A DNA stretch of 64,000 bases from Ceratotherium simum simum. Lineage: Eukaryota; Chordata; Mammalia; Perissodactyla; Rhinocerotidae. The stretch's first letter is position 1. Every line of letters begins with the position of its first letter. A program made the position numbers and the translations under genes. The notes under the pieces are model-generated. The model did not search any database. It had not been told where the DNA came from and saw only the letters and a list, made by a program, of their open reading frames with translations. Of the stretch, positions 11,815 through 21,446 are shown one piece after another. Location: positions 21,094,941-21,158,940 of the forward strand of contig NW_004454159.1 of the NCBI RefSeq assembly GCF_000283155.1, written 5' to 3'.

Positions 11815-12750
11815 CATCATATGTAATTTGAATTGCAAATCAAAACAACAATGAGATACCACTACACGCCTATTAAAATGGCCAAAATCCAAAACACTAA
11901 CACCACCAAATGCTGGTAAAAACGTGGAGGAACAGGAAATCTCATTCACTGCTGGTGGGAATGCAAAATGGTGCAACCACTCTGGAAAACAGTTTGGGGA
12001 GTTCTTAGAGAATTAAACATACTCTTACCATATGATCCAGTAATCACATGCCTTAGTATTGATCCAAATGAGTTGAAGACTTATGTCTTGCATACAAATT
12101 TGCACACAAAAGTTTATATTAGCTTTAGTCATAATTGGCAAACTAGGAATCAACCAAGATGTCCTTCAGGAAGTGAATGGATAAAGAAACGGTAGTACAT
12201 CCAGACAGTGGAATATTATTCAGTACTAAAAAGGAAGGATCTATTGAGCCACAAGAAAACATGGAGAAACACTAAAGGCATGTTACTAAGTGAGAGAAGC
12301 CCACCTGAAAAGGCTCATACTATATGATTCCAACTATGTGACACTCTAGAAAGGGCAAAACTATGAAGACAGTAAAAAGATCAGTGGTTACCAAAGGTAT
12401 GGGAGGAGAGAGGGATGAATAGGTGGAGCAGAGGGTGTTTCCAGAGCAAGGAAACTACATATGATACTCTAATGGTAGATACATATCATTATAAATTTGT
12501 CCAAATCCATAAAACATACATCAAGAGTGAACCCTAATGTGAACCGTGGACTTTAGGTGATAATGATATTTCAGTGTTGGCTCATCAATTCTAATAAATG
12601 TACCACTCTAGTGCAGGATGTTGATGGTGAAGGAGGCTGCGTGTGGGGAGGGGGAGGGATTATGAGAACTCTCTGTACTTTCTGCTTAATTTTGCTGTGA
12701 ACCTAAAACTGCTCTAAAAGGTAAAGTCTATGTATAAAACAAACAAACAA
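11815..12750 (+). mobile_element. L1 3' end (ORF2 C-terminus and complete 3'UTR, L1M type)
   Basis: Landmarks in order: 'caaaacaacaatgagataccactacacgcctattaaaatggc', 'tctcattcactgctggtgggaatgcaaaatgg', 'gtggaatattattcagtactaaaaaggaagg', 'ctaagtgagagaagcc'. The 3'UTR ends 'ctctgtactttctgcttaattttgctgtgaacctaaaactgctctaaaaggtaaag' with an A-rich (AAAC)n tail near 12740. Stops are present, so it is dead. Confidence 0.88.
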
Positions 12751-13754
12751 AAAGAATTAAAGGAGAGAATGACAACAATGTGTCACAGAATAGCAAATAT
12801 CAATAAAGAATTAAAAATTATAAAAAAGAACCAAATATAAATTCTGGAGTTGAAAAGTACAATAACAAAAAATTCACTACAGGGGGTCAACAGCAGATTT
12901 GAGGTGGCAGAAGACAGAATCAATGAACTTTAAGATAAGACACTTGAGATTATCCAGTCTAAGGAACAGAAAGAAAAAATAATGAAGAAAATTGAATGGA
13001 GCCTCAGAGATCTTTGGGAAGCCATCAATCATACTAACATATGCCTAATGGGAGTCTCAGAAGGATAGGAAAGAGTGAAAAGGGCAGAAAGAATATGTGA
13101 AGAAATAATGGCTGAAACAGCCCAAATTTGATGAAAAACATTAATCTACAAACCAAGAAGTTCAGTGGACTCCAAATAAACAAATTCTAAGATTCACACC
13201 TAGACACAACTGTTGAAAGACAAAAACAAAAAGAAAATCTTGAAAGTAGCAAAAGAAAACCAATTCATGACATACAAGGAATCCTCAATAAAAATAACAG
13301 CTGATTTCTATCAGAAATCAAGGAGGCCTCAAGACAGCAGGTTGACATAATCAACATGCTGAAAGAAAAAGATTTTAACCAAGAATTCTATATCCAGAAA
13401 AACTATCCTTCAAAAATGAAGGAGAAATTAAGACATTAGCAAATAAACAAACACTGAGAGAATTCATCACTAGCAGACCCACCCTACAAGAAATATTAAA
13501 GAGATTCCTTCAAATTAAATAAAAGGATGTGGGAGAGTAATCTGAATCCACCTGAAGAAATAAAGAGCAATGATAAAGGTAATTACATACATAAATATAA
13601 ATTAACTTGGTACTAATGCAAACTAGATTGTTTTCAGTTAGGATGTTAATTTTAGTCCCAGGGCAACCACTAGGAAAATAACTCAAAAAATATAGTAAAA
13701 GAAATAACAAGGTCAGAGATTGGTAGAATGGATTTTTTAAAAAAATATGATCCA

Positions 13755-13989
13755 GGGCCAGCCCAGTGGCACAGGTGGTTAAGTGCGCGTGCTCCGCTGC
13801 GGCAGCCCAGGGTTCGCCGGTTCGGATCCCAGGCGCACACCGATGCACCGCTTGTCAAGCCATGCTGTGGTGGCGTCCCATATAAATTAGAGGAAGATGG
13901 GCATGGATGTTAGCCCAGGGCCAGTCTCCCTCAGCAAAAAGAGGAGGATTGGCAGATGTTAGCTCAGGGCTGAACTTCCTCACAAAAAA
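13755..13989 (+). mobile_element. ERE SINE inserted in L1, with target-site duplication
   Basis: Head 'gggccagcccagtggcacaggtggttaag', B box 'ggttcggatcc', tail repeats and poly(A). The direct repeats 'aaaaatatgatcca' at 13741-13754 and 13990-14003 are perfect (14 bp), and the L1 text resumes directly with 'actatatgaaacacactttag'. Confidence 0.95.
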
Positions 13990-14694
13990 AAAAATATGAT
14001 CCAACTATATGAAACACACTTTAGACTTAAAGACACAAAAGAGTTAAACGTAAAAGAATGGGAAACAATACCATGCAAACAGGAACCAAAAGAGAAGTAC
14101 AGTGGCTATAATAATATCAGAGAAAATATACTTTAAGACAAAAATTCCTGACAGATATGAAGAACAAAATTTTATAATAAAATGGTCAATCCATTAGTAA
14201 AACATAACAATAATAAATGCATATGCACCTTACAACAGAAACCTAAAATACATGAAGCAAAATTGATTGAATTGAAGGGACAAACAAACAGTTCAAGAGT
14301 AATAGTTGGAGACTGCATACTCTACTTTCAATAATAGATAAAACAACTGATCAGAAGATCAATAAGGCTATCAAATACTTGAAAAACACTATAAGCACAT
14401 TACACCCAACAAACATTTCTAGAACACTCCACCCAACAACAGCAGAATACACATTCTTCTCAAGTGCATGTGGAACATTCTCTAGGATAGAGCATATACT
14501 ACCTCATAAAACAAGCTTAAATAAACTTAAAAGGATTGAAATTATACAAAGTATATTCCCTGATCAAAATGGAATTAAATAGAAATCCTTAACAGAAGAA
14601 AATTAGGGAGAAATCACAAATATATTGAAATAAACAACATACTCCTAAATAACTAATGGGTTAAAGATGAAATCACAGGGGAAATTAGAAAATA

Positions 14695-14890
14695 CAGTCA
14701 TGCATTGCTTAACGATGCAGATAGGTTCTGAGAAATGTGTCATCGGGTGATTTCATCATTGTGTGAACATCATAGAGTGTACTTACACAAACCTAGATGT
14801 TATAACCTACTACACACATAGGCTATATGGGACCACTGTTGTATATGTGGTCTGTCATTGACTGAAATGTTGTCATGTGGTGCATGACTG
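14695..14890. mobile_element. Tigger-like (mariner/pogo) MITE, 196 bp, inside L1
   Basis: Its terminal inverted repeats read CAGTCATGCATTGCTTAACG at the left and ...GTGGTGCATGACTG at the right, flanked by TA on both sides (14693-14694, 14891-14892) as this superfamily requires. Internal text 'cattgtgtgaacatcatagagtgtacttacacaaacctagatg' matches a non-autonomous Tigger family. No transposase frame is present. Confidence 0.9.
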
Positions 14891-15121
14891 TATTTTGAGA
14901 TGCATGAAAACAAAAATACAACATACCAAAACTTATGGGATGCAGCCAACACAGTTCTTAGAGGTAAATTTATAAATGTAAATTCTTATAAGGAAAAAAT
15001 AACTACATTAATATTTATGAAATATTAATTCTTTGGTTGCTCCTATTTTTACTTCCTCCTTGGGTTTCCCACCACCTATTCCTCAAGGTAACCAGGCCAG
15101 TCTGGATTCATTGCTTTATCT

Positions 15122-15288
15122 TTATTAAACCATTTAATCATCCCAACAACCCAAAGCTATAAGTACTATTATTATTTCCATTTTACCAATTAGGGAGTTA
15201 AAGCACAGAGAAGTTAGGTAATTTGCCCAAGATCACACAGCTTATAAGTGACAGACTGGAAATAAAACTTACGAAGTCTGGTATAGAG
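15122..15288 (-). mobile_element. MIR SINE
   Basis: 'tactattattatttccattttaccaattagggagttaaagcacagagaagttaggtaatttgcccaagatcacacagcttataagtgacagactgg' is the reverse complement of MIR. Confidence 0.88.
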
Positions 15289-15366
15289 AGATAGGATGAG
15301 CTCAGAGAAAGGACTCAATTCTTGGCTTCTGAATTTCAAAATGAATGTTTAAAACTAATAGCGTAT

Positions 15367-15760
15367 ACCAGGACTTGGCAAATCTCAGCCCATGGCCTGT
15401 TGTTGTATGGCCCGTGAGCTGAGAATGATTCTTAAATTTTTAAATGCTTAAGAAAATCCAAAGAAGAATATTTCATAACTCATGAAAATTATATGAAACC
15501 ACTGTCAGTTCTCTGCATTTTGTCAGAATATAAGGTGACTATCCTCACTTGTCATACCATACAGCAGTTCCACGGCTTAGCAGAGATAAAGTTTTATTGC
15601 TATTTTTTGAGCTCAAGGCCAAGACTGAAATTTTTATGAGTGAAAAGAACTGCCTTCAACTATGATTATCCAGTACTGAATGGCTTTTGAAGTTAGTTTT
15701 GCTGAAGACTTCATAATGTTTCTAGACTTAAAAGCTTTCCTTCAGATTTCCAGCTCTGGC
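15367..15760 (+). pseudogene. Decayed hAT (Charlie-like) transposon with transposase remnant
   Basis: The left end, 'ggacttggcaaatctcagcccatggcctgttgttgtatggcccgtgagctgagaatg', resembles hAT-Charlie termini ('gttggcaaactacggcccgtgggcc...tgtttttgtatggcccgcgagctaagaatgg'). Downstream, the frame from 15573 reads RLSRDKVL followed by FFELKAKTEIFMSEKN and a stop at 15663. This fits the hAT transposase pattern '(V)RWLSRGKVLxRxFEL..EI.IFMxEK'. A frameshift then continues as EVSFAEDFIMFLDLKAFLQ near 15688-15744, matching the family's '(D)LAFLxDxTxxLNxLNLxLQ' block. Only this middle part survives, so it is a fossil. The terminal and coding parts may be from one internally deleted copy. Confidence 0.7.
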
Positions 15761-16854
15761 TGTGACAATGTAGATGGTAGTGGACTAACCCTCCTACTGA
15801 ACATGGTTATGAAAGCTGGGCAGCGTATTTCAAAATTGTTTGAAGGCATTATACAGCAGTCAATGCCGGCAGTATTTAAGTGGCTTTGTGTTCTTTGAGA
15901 AAAGGGAAACACAGGAAATGAACTCTCCAATCATTTTGGCTTTTTATCCTAAGGACATTTCCCAATTTATAGAGCTGAGGAATGAATGGAGCCCAAGCGA
16001 AAAATGGTCTTGCTGGGCTGACAAAGCAGAGGTCCCAGTCTGGGCAGCCAAAGAGGCTAAAATGTAAGAGCCAAGTCTAGGAGAGCAGGGAACCACAGAG
16101 AAGAGCGCCTCAAAATATGCCAACAAATTCTCCTTTTGTAGTCAGGTGACAGTGAGGCAGTAATTGCCTAGGAGTATAGTAACAACAACAACAACCCAGC
16201 AGAAAACAGTAGCTGGGAGGCTAGAAAGTTAAGCACAGAGGTGAGCAGCCTCCTGGTGCTAGGGAGACAGGGGCTGGAGTTCAAGGTCCCAGCCAGGTGA
16301 GAGGGGCTGGAATTTCTGTGTACTCAGCAAGCCACACCCGAGGTATAAGGACTACATCGTAGGACGAAGGGGAAAAACTTGAGCCCTAACAAACAGCCAT
16401 TCATAGGATCAAAATGATCTGCTGTACTCATCTCTGTACCAAAAAAAAATATTAACCATCTTTGGTCTACTTTTTAGCCCATGGTCTATTTTGGTATGGT
16501 CTATTACCGCTGGTGTGCAGATAAATGTTTCACAACTGACTCTTCAAGGGGAAAAATAAATCCTGATTTATAGCATTTGCTTATTTCCATTGTGCACATA
16601 AACCCACCATGACCCATTTCAAGCTACCAGTGTGGCATCATTGAACACAGATCTGGGAAAAGATGTGCACAATTGACTCTCAGCAGCTGATGTGAGCCAG
16701 CTCCAGCACACCCCTGAAATCATGCAGCCTAAATCCTATAGTTCCCGTCTTCAGACTCAACAGAAAGGAAAGAGTGACTTTATAAACCCAAATGCATGTT
16801 ATACTTTAGCATTTGTTTTAATATTTGGAAATGTTGAACTTATTTGAATAATTA
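15761..16854. other. Unassigned
   Basis: A purine-leaning stretch with a small (CAA)n at about 16182-16195. About 16545-16740 feels like an interspersed repeat ('gcatttgcttatttccattgtgcacataaacc...'), but I cannot name it. No gene is seen. Confidence 0.4.
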
Positions 16855-18545
16855 TCTCTTTTCAGAGATTTTCTTTTCTATAAGGTTTTACTTACTAGAT
16901 AATATTATTCTCGAACATAATTTCTTCTTTGGACTACAGCATGAGTCTCTCTCATTCAAAGATAAACAAAAGTGGCTTGGACACCAATGAATAATTTTTC
17001 CATTGATTTGCCTTAAACAGATGTTGATTAAACATAGTTCGATTCAACAAATATTTATGGAGTGTATATTCTATTTAAGGAACTCTGCAATGTAATGAAG
17101 GGTTTCCCATGTCTTCAATTACTCTTATCAAAACAAATATTCGACGGCCTAAAAGAAAACTTGTTGTAAGGAAATATTTATTTCTCAAGATTGCAGGAAG
17201 AAGGGGGGGAAATACCCAAAGCAAAGAGCAGGGATATAACAGCATACGTGATGTGGTTGAAGGATTAGAAAATGAAAATTCTATGATTTGAAGTCTCCAT
17301 TTGCTGTCCTTGTATTGGTGGGTGAACTCAGTTTGAAGTCATCTCCACATTGACCCATGACGGAAAGAGGACGGGTTTCTATTCTGAGTTCATGACTTCG
17401 GGATCTTATCACCATATTTGTGGCCCTCCTCCTCTGTCAAGGAAGAATCAGCCAAGTTCTTTTGGGCTGTTCATATATGCTAAATTTCCTTTTTTCTAGC
17501 ACTTAAGAAAAGCATCCTTTTTCCTCCTGACACTCCAGCCTTATATGTAATGAATTTACTCCACAACATAGTATCTCTTTGAGGAGGAAAAATCCTATCT
17601 GATTCTCTAGAGGTTACAGCTTGACTTCCCTTTGTATCTTGATGTACAAAAACATATACTCTAATATTACATTATCTAGTCTGCTGAAATGCAGCATTAT
17701 GCTTGCCTGGGCTCATTCGATGCCACTTGTGCCAACTTCTGCTTAGCTTTGTTACATTTAGTTTATTTGACATAGTAATGTGGGAAGGTGTATTATTTTC
17801 CTACTGGTGCTGTAACAAATGACCCCAAATTTAGTGGCTTAAAACAACGTATATTTATTACCTCACAGTTCTGGATGTCAGAAGTCTAAAATCGGTCTCA
17901 CTGGGGCAAGATCAAGGTGTCAGCATGGCTGAATTCCTTCTAGAGGCTCTAGGAGAGAATCGATCCTTACCTTTTCCAGCTTCTAGAGGCTGCTTGCATT
18001 GTTTGGCTCCTCTATCTTCAAAGCCATCAATGACCAGTGAAGTCTTTCTTACCTCATATCACTCTGACAGTGACTCTCCCACCTCCCTCTTTCGCTTATA
18101 GGGACCCTTATGATTACATTGGGCCCACCAGGATAATCCAAAATAATCTCCCCATCTCAAAGTTATCTGATTAGCACTCAATTCCATCTGCAACTTTAAC
18201 ACCCCCTTGCCATGTAACATAAACATATTCACTAATACCAGAGATTAGGTCATGGGCATTTTGGGAGGGTCACTATTCTGCCTATAGCAGAAGGGGGGGA
18301 TGTAACAGTTAGAGAAAGGCCAAAAAGTATGCAGAACATTTTTATCAGTCCATTTGTTCTCTAAAAAGTACTGACACATTGTCACTCTAAAATTAAAATA
18401 CATAATTTTTAATGATCAATTCCTCTATCCTTTGTGCATGTGGCTGAGGCCCCCTCTCTCTACAAATGGAATGCCCTTAGGAGTGTCTGCATTTCTACAA
18501 CAGAGAGGTTCTTAATCTATTGACTGTACTTCAAAAGTTACTCCA
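16855..18545 (+). repeat. Inverted duplication, copy A (unclassified; split by LTR)
   Basis: Once the LTR at 17789-18289 is removed, this is about 1.2 kb homologous to the reverse complement of 24300-25460. Exact anchors: 17015-17034 equals the reverse complement of 25294-25313 (20 of 20); 17456-17469 of 24836-24849; 17507-17522 of 24781-24796; 18442-18452 of 24379-24389. Distances between anchors agree to within about 25 bp. One 76-bp stretch (from about 17411) matches at roughly 87%, other parts less. I recognise no repeat family or coding sequence in it. Confidence 0.85.
17789..18289 (-). mobile_element. MaLR-type (MLT1-like) solo LTR with 5-bp TSD
   Basis: Read on the minus strand it starts TGCTATAGGCAGAATAGTGACC, contains 'gggcccaatgtaatcataagggtcc', and ends in 'ttaagccactaaatttggggtcatttgttacagcaccagtaggaaaataataca', the MaLR LTR pattern also seen at 50000-50465. 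Forward ends are TG...CA, flanked by perfect 5-bp duplications GAAGG (17784-17788, 18290-18294). The homologous site in copy B (near 24520) has no LTR. Confidence 0.92.
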
Positions 18546-18579
18546 AGTGACTACAAAGTTGAAGCATGAAAGCCACTCA

Positions 18580-18690
18580 TTTCACAGATAAAGAAACTGA
18601 GGCCCAAAGAGATGATATAATTCACCTACATTTTCACACTAAGTGAGCCAGAGACAGACTTAGAAACCAGGTCTCTTGACTCCCAATTCA
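18580..18690 (-). mobile_element. MIR SINE fragment
   Basis: 'tttcacagataaagaaactgaggcccaaagagatgatataattcacctacattttcacactaagtgagccagagacagacttagaaaccagg' is the reverse complement of MIR. Confidence 0.8.
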
Positions 18691-19494
18691 GGGCTCTTTT
18701 CCTACACAAGGACATATGCCAATGACTGAGAGTCCTTGATAACTTTCTTACTGTCAGCATTAGGGAGAAGCTGAATGTAGAACCCATCACTCTAGAAAAT
18801 GACAATGAACCCAATCCCTCTAGTGTGATGACAACCCGTCATACTATCATCTGAATGCTAGTGTAAGTGCTGATACAATTTATTGTTGCAAGGAGACTGA
18901 GTGGACCATTACTTAGTTCCCAGCATTCCTCTGGCAGACAAGGTTGATTGGCTGACTCCATAGTTATTCCAAATCTTCTCACAGGAGAGAGATTAGAAAA
19001 TAGAAATACTCATTTTTTTCCCCTAGCATCCAAAGAGAAACAAGAACTCTGCCAAAGGGATGAAAGGAATTCTGAGAAAAATTTTGCCTTCATCATAAAC
19101 GATAGTCAGATGGAGGCTGTGTCTTTCTTTTTATTCCTACTGGGAGAAAAAGAACTTTTTTGATTGCTGCTCTATCTCAAGCATAAGAACAGTGTCTGTA
19201 ATACATAAATATTCATTCAAAAAATAAATATTGTTAAATGACGCCAGGAAATACTGCAGCTACTTGAAACTTAGAGGGAAAATCAGGAGAATTCAAGAGA
19301 CATCGTTGTTGCGTCACTGAATTAATACCAATAGCTGCCTCCCTCCAGACTTCTTGTTATGTGACAAAATTTAACTCTACTTGATATTCACTGTATGTCA
19401 AGTTTTCTGTTACTTGCAGACAAAAGCATTACTTACCTATAGAGTTGCTTTGAGCACTAAGACTCTGCAAATCAGACATATAAAATAGCCCCCT
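18691..19494. other. Unassigned
   Basis: No family or gene recognised. A short scrap near 19200 ('ataaatattcattcaaaaaataaatattg') could be L2 end debris. Confidence 0.45.
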
Positions 19495-19905
19495 CTAGCA
19501 CAGGGAAAATTTATATGGTGATGGTAATATTCAATATCTTGATAGGAGTGGTAATGTTGAATATCTTGATAGAGGTTCAAGTGTGCATTTTTCAAAACTG
19601 ACTAAATGTACACTTAGAATTTATGCATTTAATTATACTTAAATTTTAACTAAAAGAATAAAATCTGTAAACAAATATTTAGCTCTGGTTAATGATTATG
19701 CATGCTGAAGTTTTATAAGGAAGTATATGGATATTTGCAGTTTACCTTGAAATGCGCCAAAAAATAAGATATGGATTGACAGAAGCATTGGTCGATATGT
19801 GATATAGCAAGTATAACAGAACATTTGAAGCAGGGAGTGGGTATATGGGTGCTCATCCTCAAATTTTTTCAACTTTTCTATATTTTTGAAAATACTCATA
19901 GCCCC
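19495..19905 (+). mobile_element. Old L1 (L1ME-like) 3'UTR
   Basis: 'gtacacttagaatttatgcatttaattatactt' and then 'aaatatttagctctggttaatgattatgcatgctgaagttttataagg ... tttgcagtttaccttgaaatgcgccaaaaaataagatatggattgac' follow the 3' end of ancient L1 elements in sense orientation. A roughly 30-bp internal tandem duplication ('ggtaatatt(c)aatatcttgatag') lies near 19520-19575. Confidence 0.75.
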
Positions 19906-20323
19906 ATCTTATAAATATATATGCCAGACCTGGAGGAGATGATGGTTTTGAAATTGTTGTTTACATGAGACAGAGTAGCTTTCTGGCTAGGAGTAGGAAT
20001 GGCTGGAAGACATTTCCTGAAAGTGCATAGCAATCCTAGCACTAATCCACACATAATGAAATTCTCAATGGCAATTTCTTTTTGAACTTGGCAAAATTAG
20101 TACTAAATCTCCCTAGAAGAAACAACAGACAATAATAGTTAAGAATTAAAAGAGTAAATAAGGAAGAGTAATAAGGAAGAATTTACTCAGCTGTATATTA
20201 AAACAAAATAGAAGGATAATGAGAAAGCATTTACCCTGACTGAAATGTAAAATACTCCATTTCTGGAATTATGATATATATGGTATAGTTTTAAAAACCT
20301 CCTGGAAATACTGGATTAAATGT
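19906..20323. other. Unassigned
   Basis: AT-rich, no features recognised. Confidence 0.5.
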
Positions 20324-20332
20324 AACTAACAC

Positions 20333-20582
20333 TCTCTCTTTTCTTTTTTTTTGTGAGGAAGATCGGCCCTGAGCTAACATCTGCCAATCCTCCTCTTTTT
20401 GCTGAGGAAGACTGGCCCTGGGCTAACATCCATGCCCATCTTCCTCCACTTCATGTGGGATGCCGCCACAGCATGGCTTGCCAAGCGGTGCAGTGGTGCA
20501 CACCCGAGATCCGAACCGGCGAACCCCGGGCCGCGGCAGCGGAGCGTGCGCACTTAACTGCCTGCGCCACCAGGCCGGCCCG
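20333..20582 (-). mobile_element. ERE SINE with 9-bp TSD
   Basis: In reverse orientation it reads ggccggcctggtggcgcaggcagttaag with B box 'ggttcggatct'. The left end carries the oligo(T) of the tail. Direct repeats 'aactaacac' flank it (20324-20332, 20583-20591). Confidence 0.93.
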
Positions 20583-20590
20583 AACTAACA

Positions 20591-20609
20591 CCCCCCCCCC
20601 CCCCCCCCC
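20591..20609. repeat. Poly(C) homopolymer of 19 bases
   Basis: Nineteen uninterrupted C lie directly beside the right TSD copy of the ERE. Runs of this length are rare in mammalian DNA, and the length may also be affected by sequencing error. Confidence 0.9.
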
Positions 20610-20931
20610 GCACCAAAAGCATAGTTGAGATGTGAAAAAAGGAAGAGAAGTCCTCAGAGGCCAAATCCCCAGACCTCAACTAAGAACCACTTGCAGACTC
20701 TCCCCGTCTGACATAGCAGAACACATGGGACTGTCAAGCGTGAGAACAGAAACATCAAAAGGAGAAATTATAAAGAAAAAATAATTTCTTTAACTAAGTG
20801 TTTACACCAAGTATTTGAAACACAAGGACAGCTTTACGGGCAAGTGCACAGATGATCATCTGAATAAGTAATCTCCAAAATATTTGACATTATGGTTTGA
20901 TCAGGAAAAAACAATTGTTGATCATGGCCCC
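20610..20931. other. Unassigned
   Basis: No gene or repeat recognised. Confidence 0.5.
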
Positions 20932-21446
20932 TGTATTTGTCAGCGTTCTCCAGGGAAACAGAACCAATAGGATATATATAGATATATGGAAAGAGATTTA
21001 TTAGGAGGGGTTAGCCCACCCAACTGTGGAGGCTGAAAAGTCCCATGATCTGCCTTCTGCAAGCTGGAGGTCCAGAAAAGCTGGTGGTGTAGTTCCAGCT
21101 CAAACCAAAGGCCTGAGAACTGGGTGGCCAACGTTGTAAGCCCCGGTCCAAGTCTGAAGGCCCAAGAACCAGGAGCGCCAGTGTCTGAGGGCAGGAGGAG
21201 ATGGACGTCCCAGCCCAAGCGGAGCACAAACTCATCCTGCCTCTACCTCTTTGTTCTATTCAGACCCTCAGAGGATTGACGATGCACACCCACGTCGCTG
21301 AGAGCAGTCTTCCTTACTCAGTCTCACAATTCAAATGTTAATCCCTTCTGGAAACACCCTCACAGACACACCCAGAAGTAATGTTTTACTAGCTATCTGG
21401 CCATCCTTTAGCCCTGTCAGGTTGACAAATACAAGTAACCATCACA
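20932..21446 (-). mobile_element. ERVL-type (MLT2-like) solo LTR
   Basis: On the minus strand it begins TGTGATGGTTACTTGTATTTGTCAACCTGACAGGG and ends '...tcctattggttctgtttccctggagaacgctgac', the classic ends of MLT2/ERVL LTRs. It has TG...CA boundaries; the flanking 5-mers gcccc/atccc are only partly matching. No retroviral internal sequence adjoins it. Confidence 0.9.

Larger units (their letters stand above)
12755..14998 (+). mobile_element. L1 fragment: ORF1 3' part, inter-ORF region and ORF2 5' part
   Basis: The text follows an L1M consensus from ORF1 ('agacagaatcaatgaactttaagataagacacttgagattatccagtctaagg') through the ORF1 end ('gaattcatcactagcagacccaccctacaagaaatattaaag') into the ORF2 endonuclease ('caacagcagaatacacattcttctcaagtgcatgtggaacattctctaggatagagcat', about 14440). 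It breaks near 14998. It is interrupted by the ERE at 13755-13989 and the Tigger-like element at 14695-14890; removing both restores a continuous L1 path. Both frames are broken. Confidence 0.88.

Noticed and set aside
16440..16540. Possible second half of the hAT element ('agcccatggtctattttggtatgg')
   Set aside because: Similarity to hAT termini is limited to a few short words and could be chance.
20353..20628. 91-codon plus-strand frame ending in a proline run
   Set aside because: It is an antisense ERE plus the poly(C) tract.
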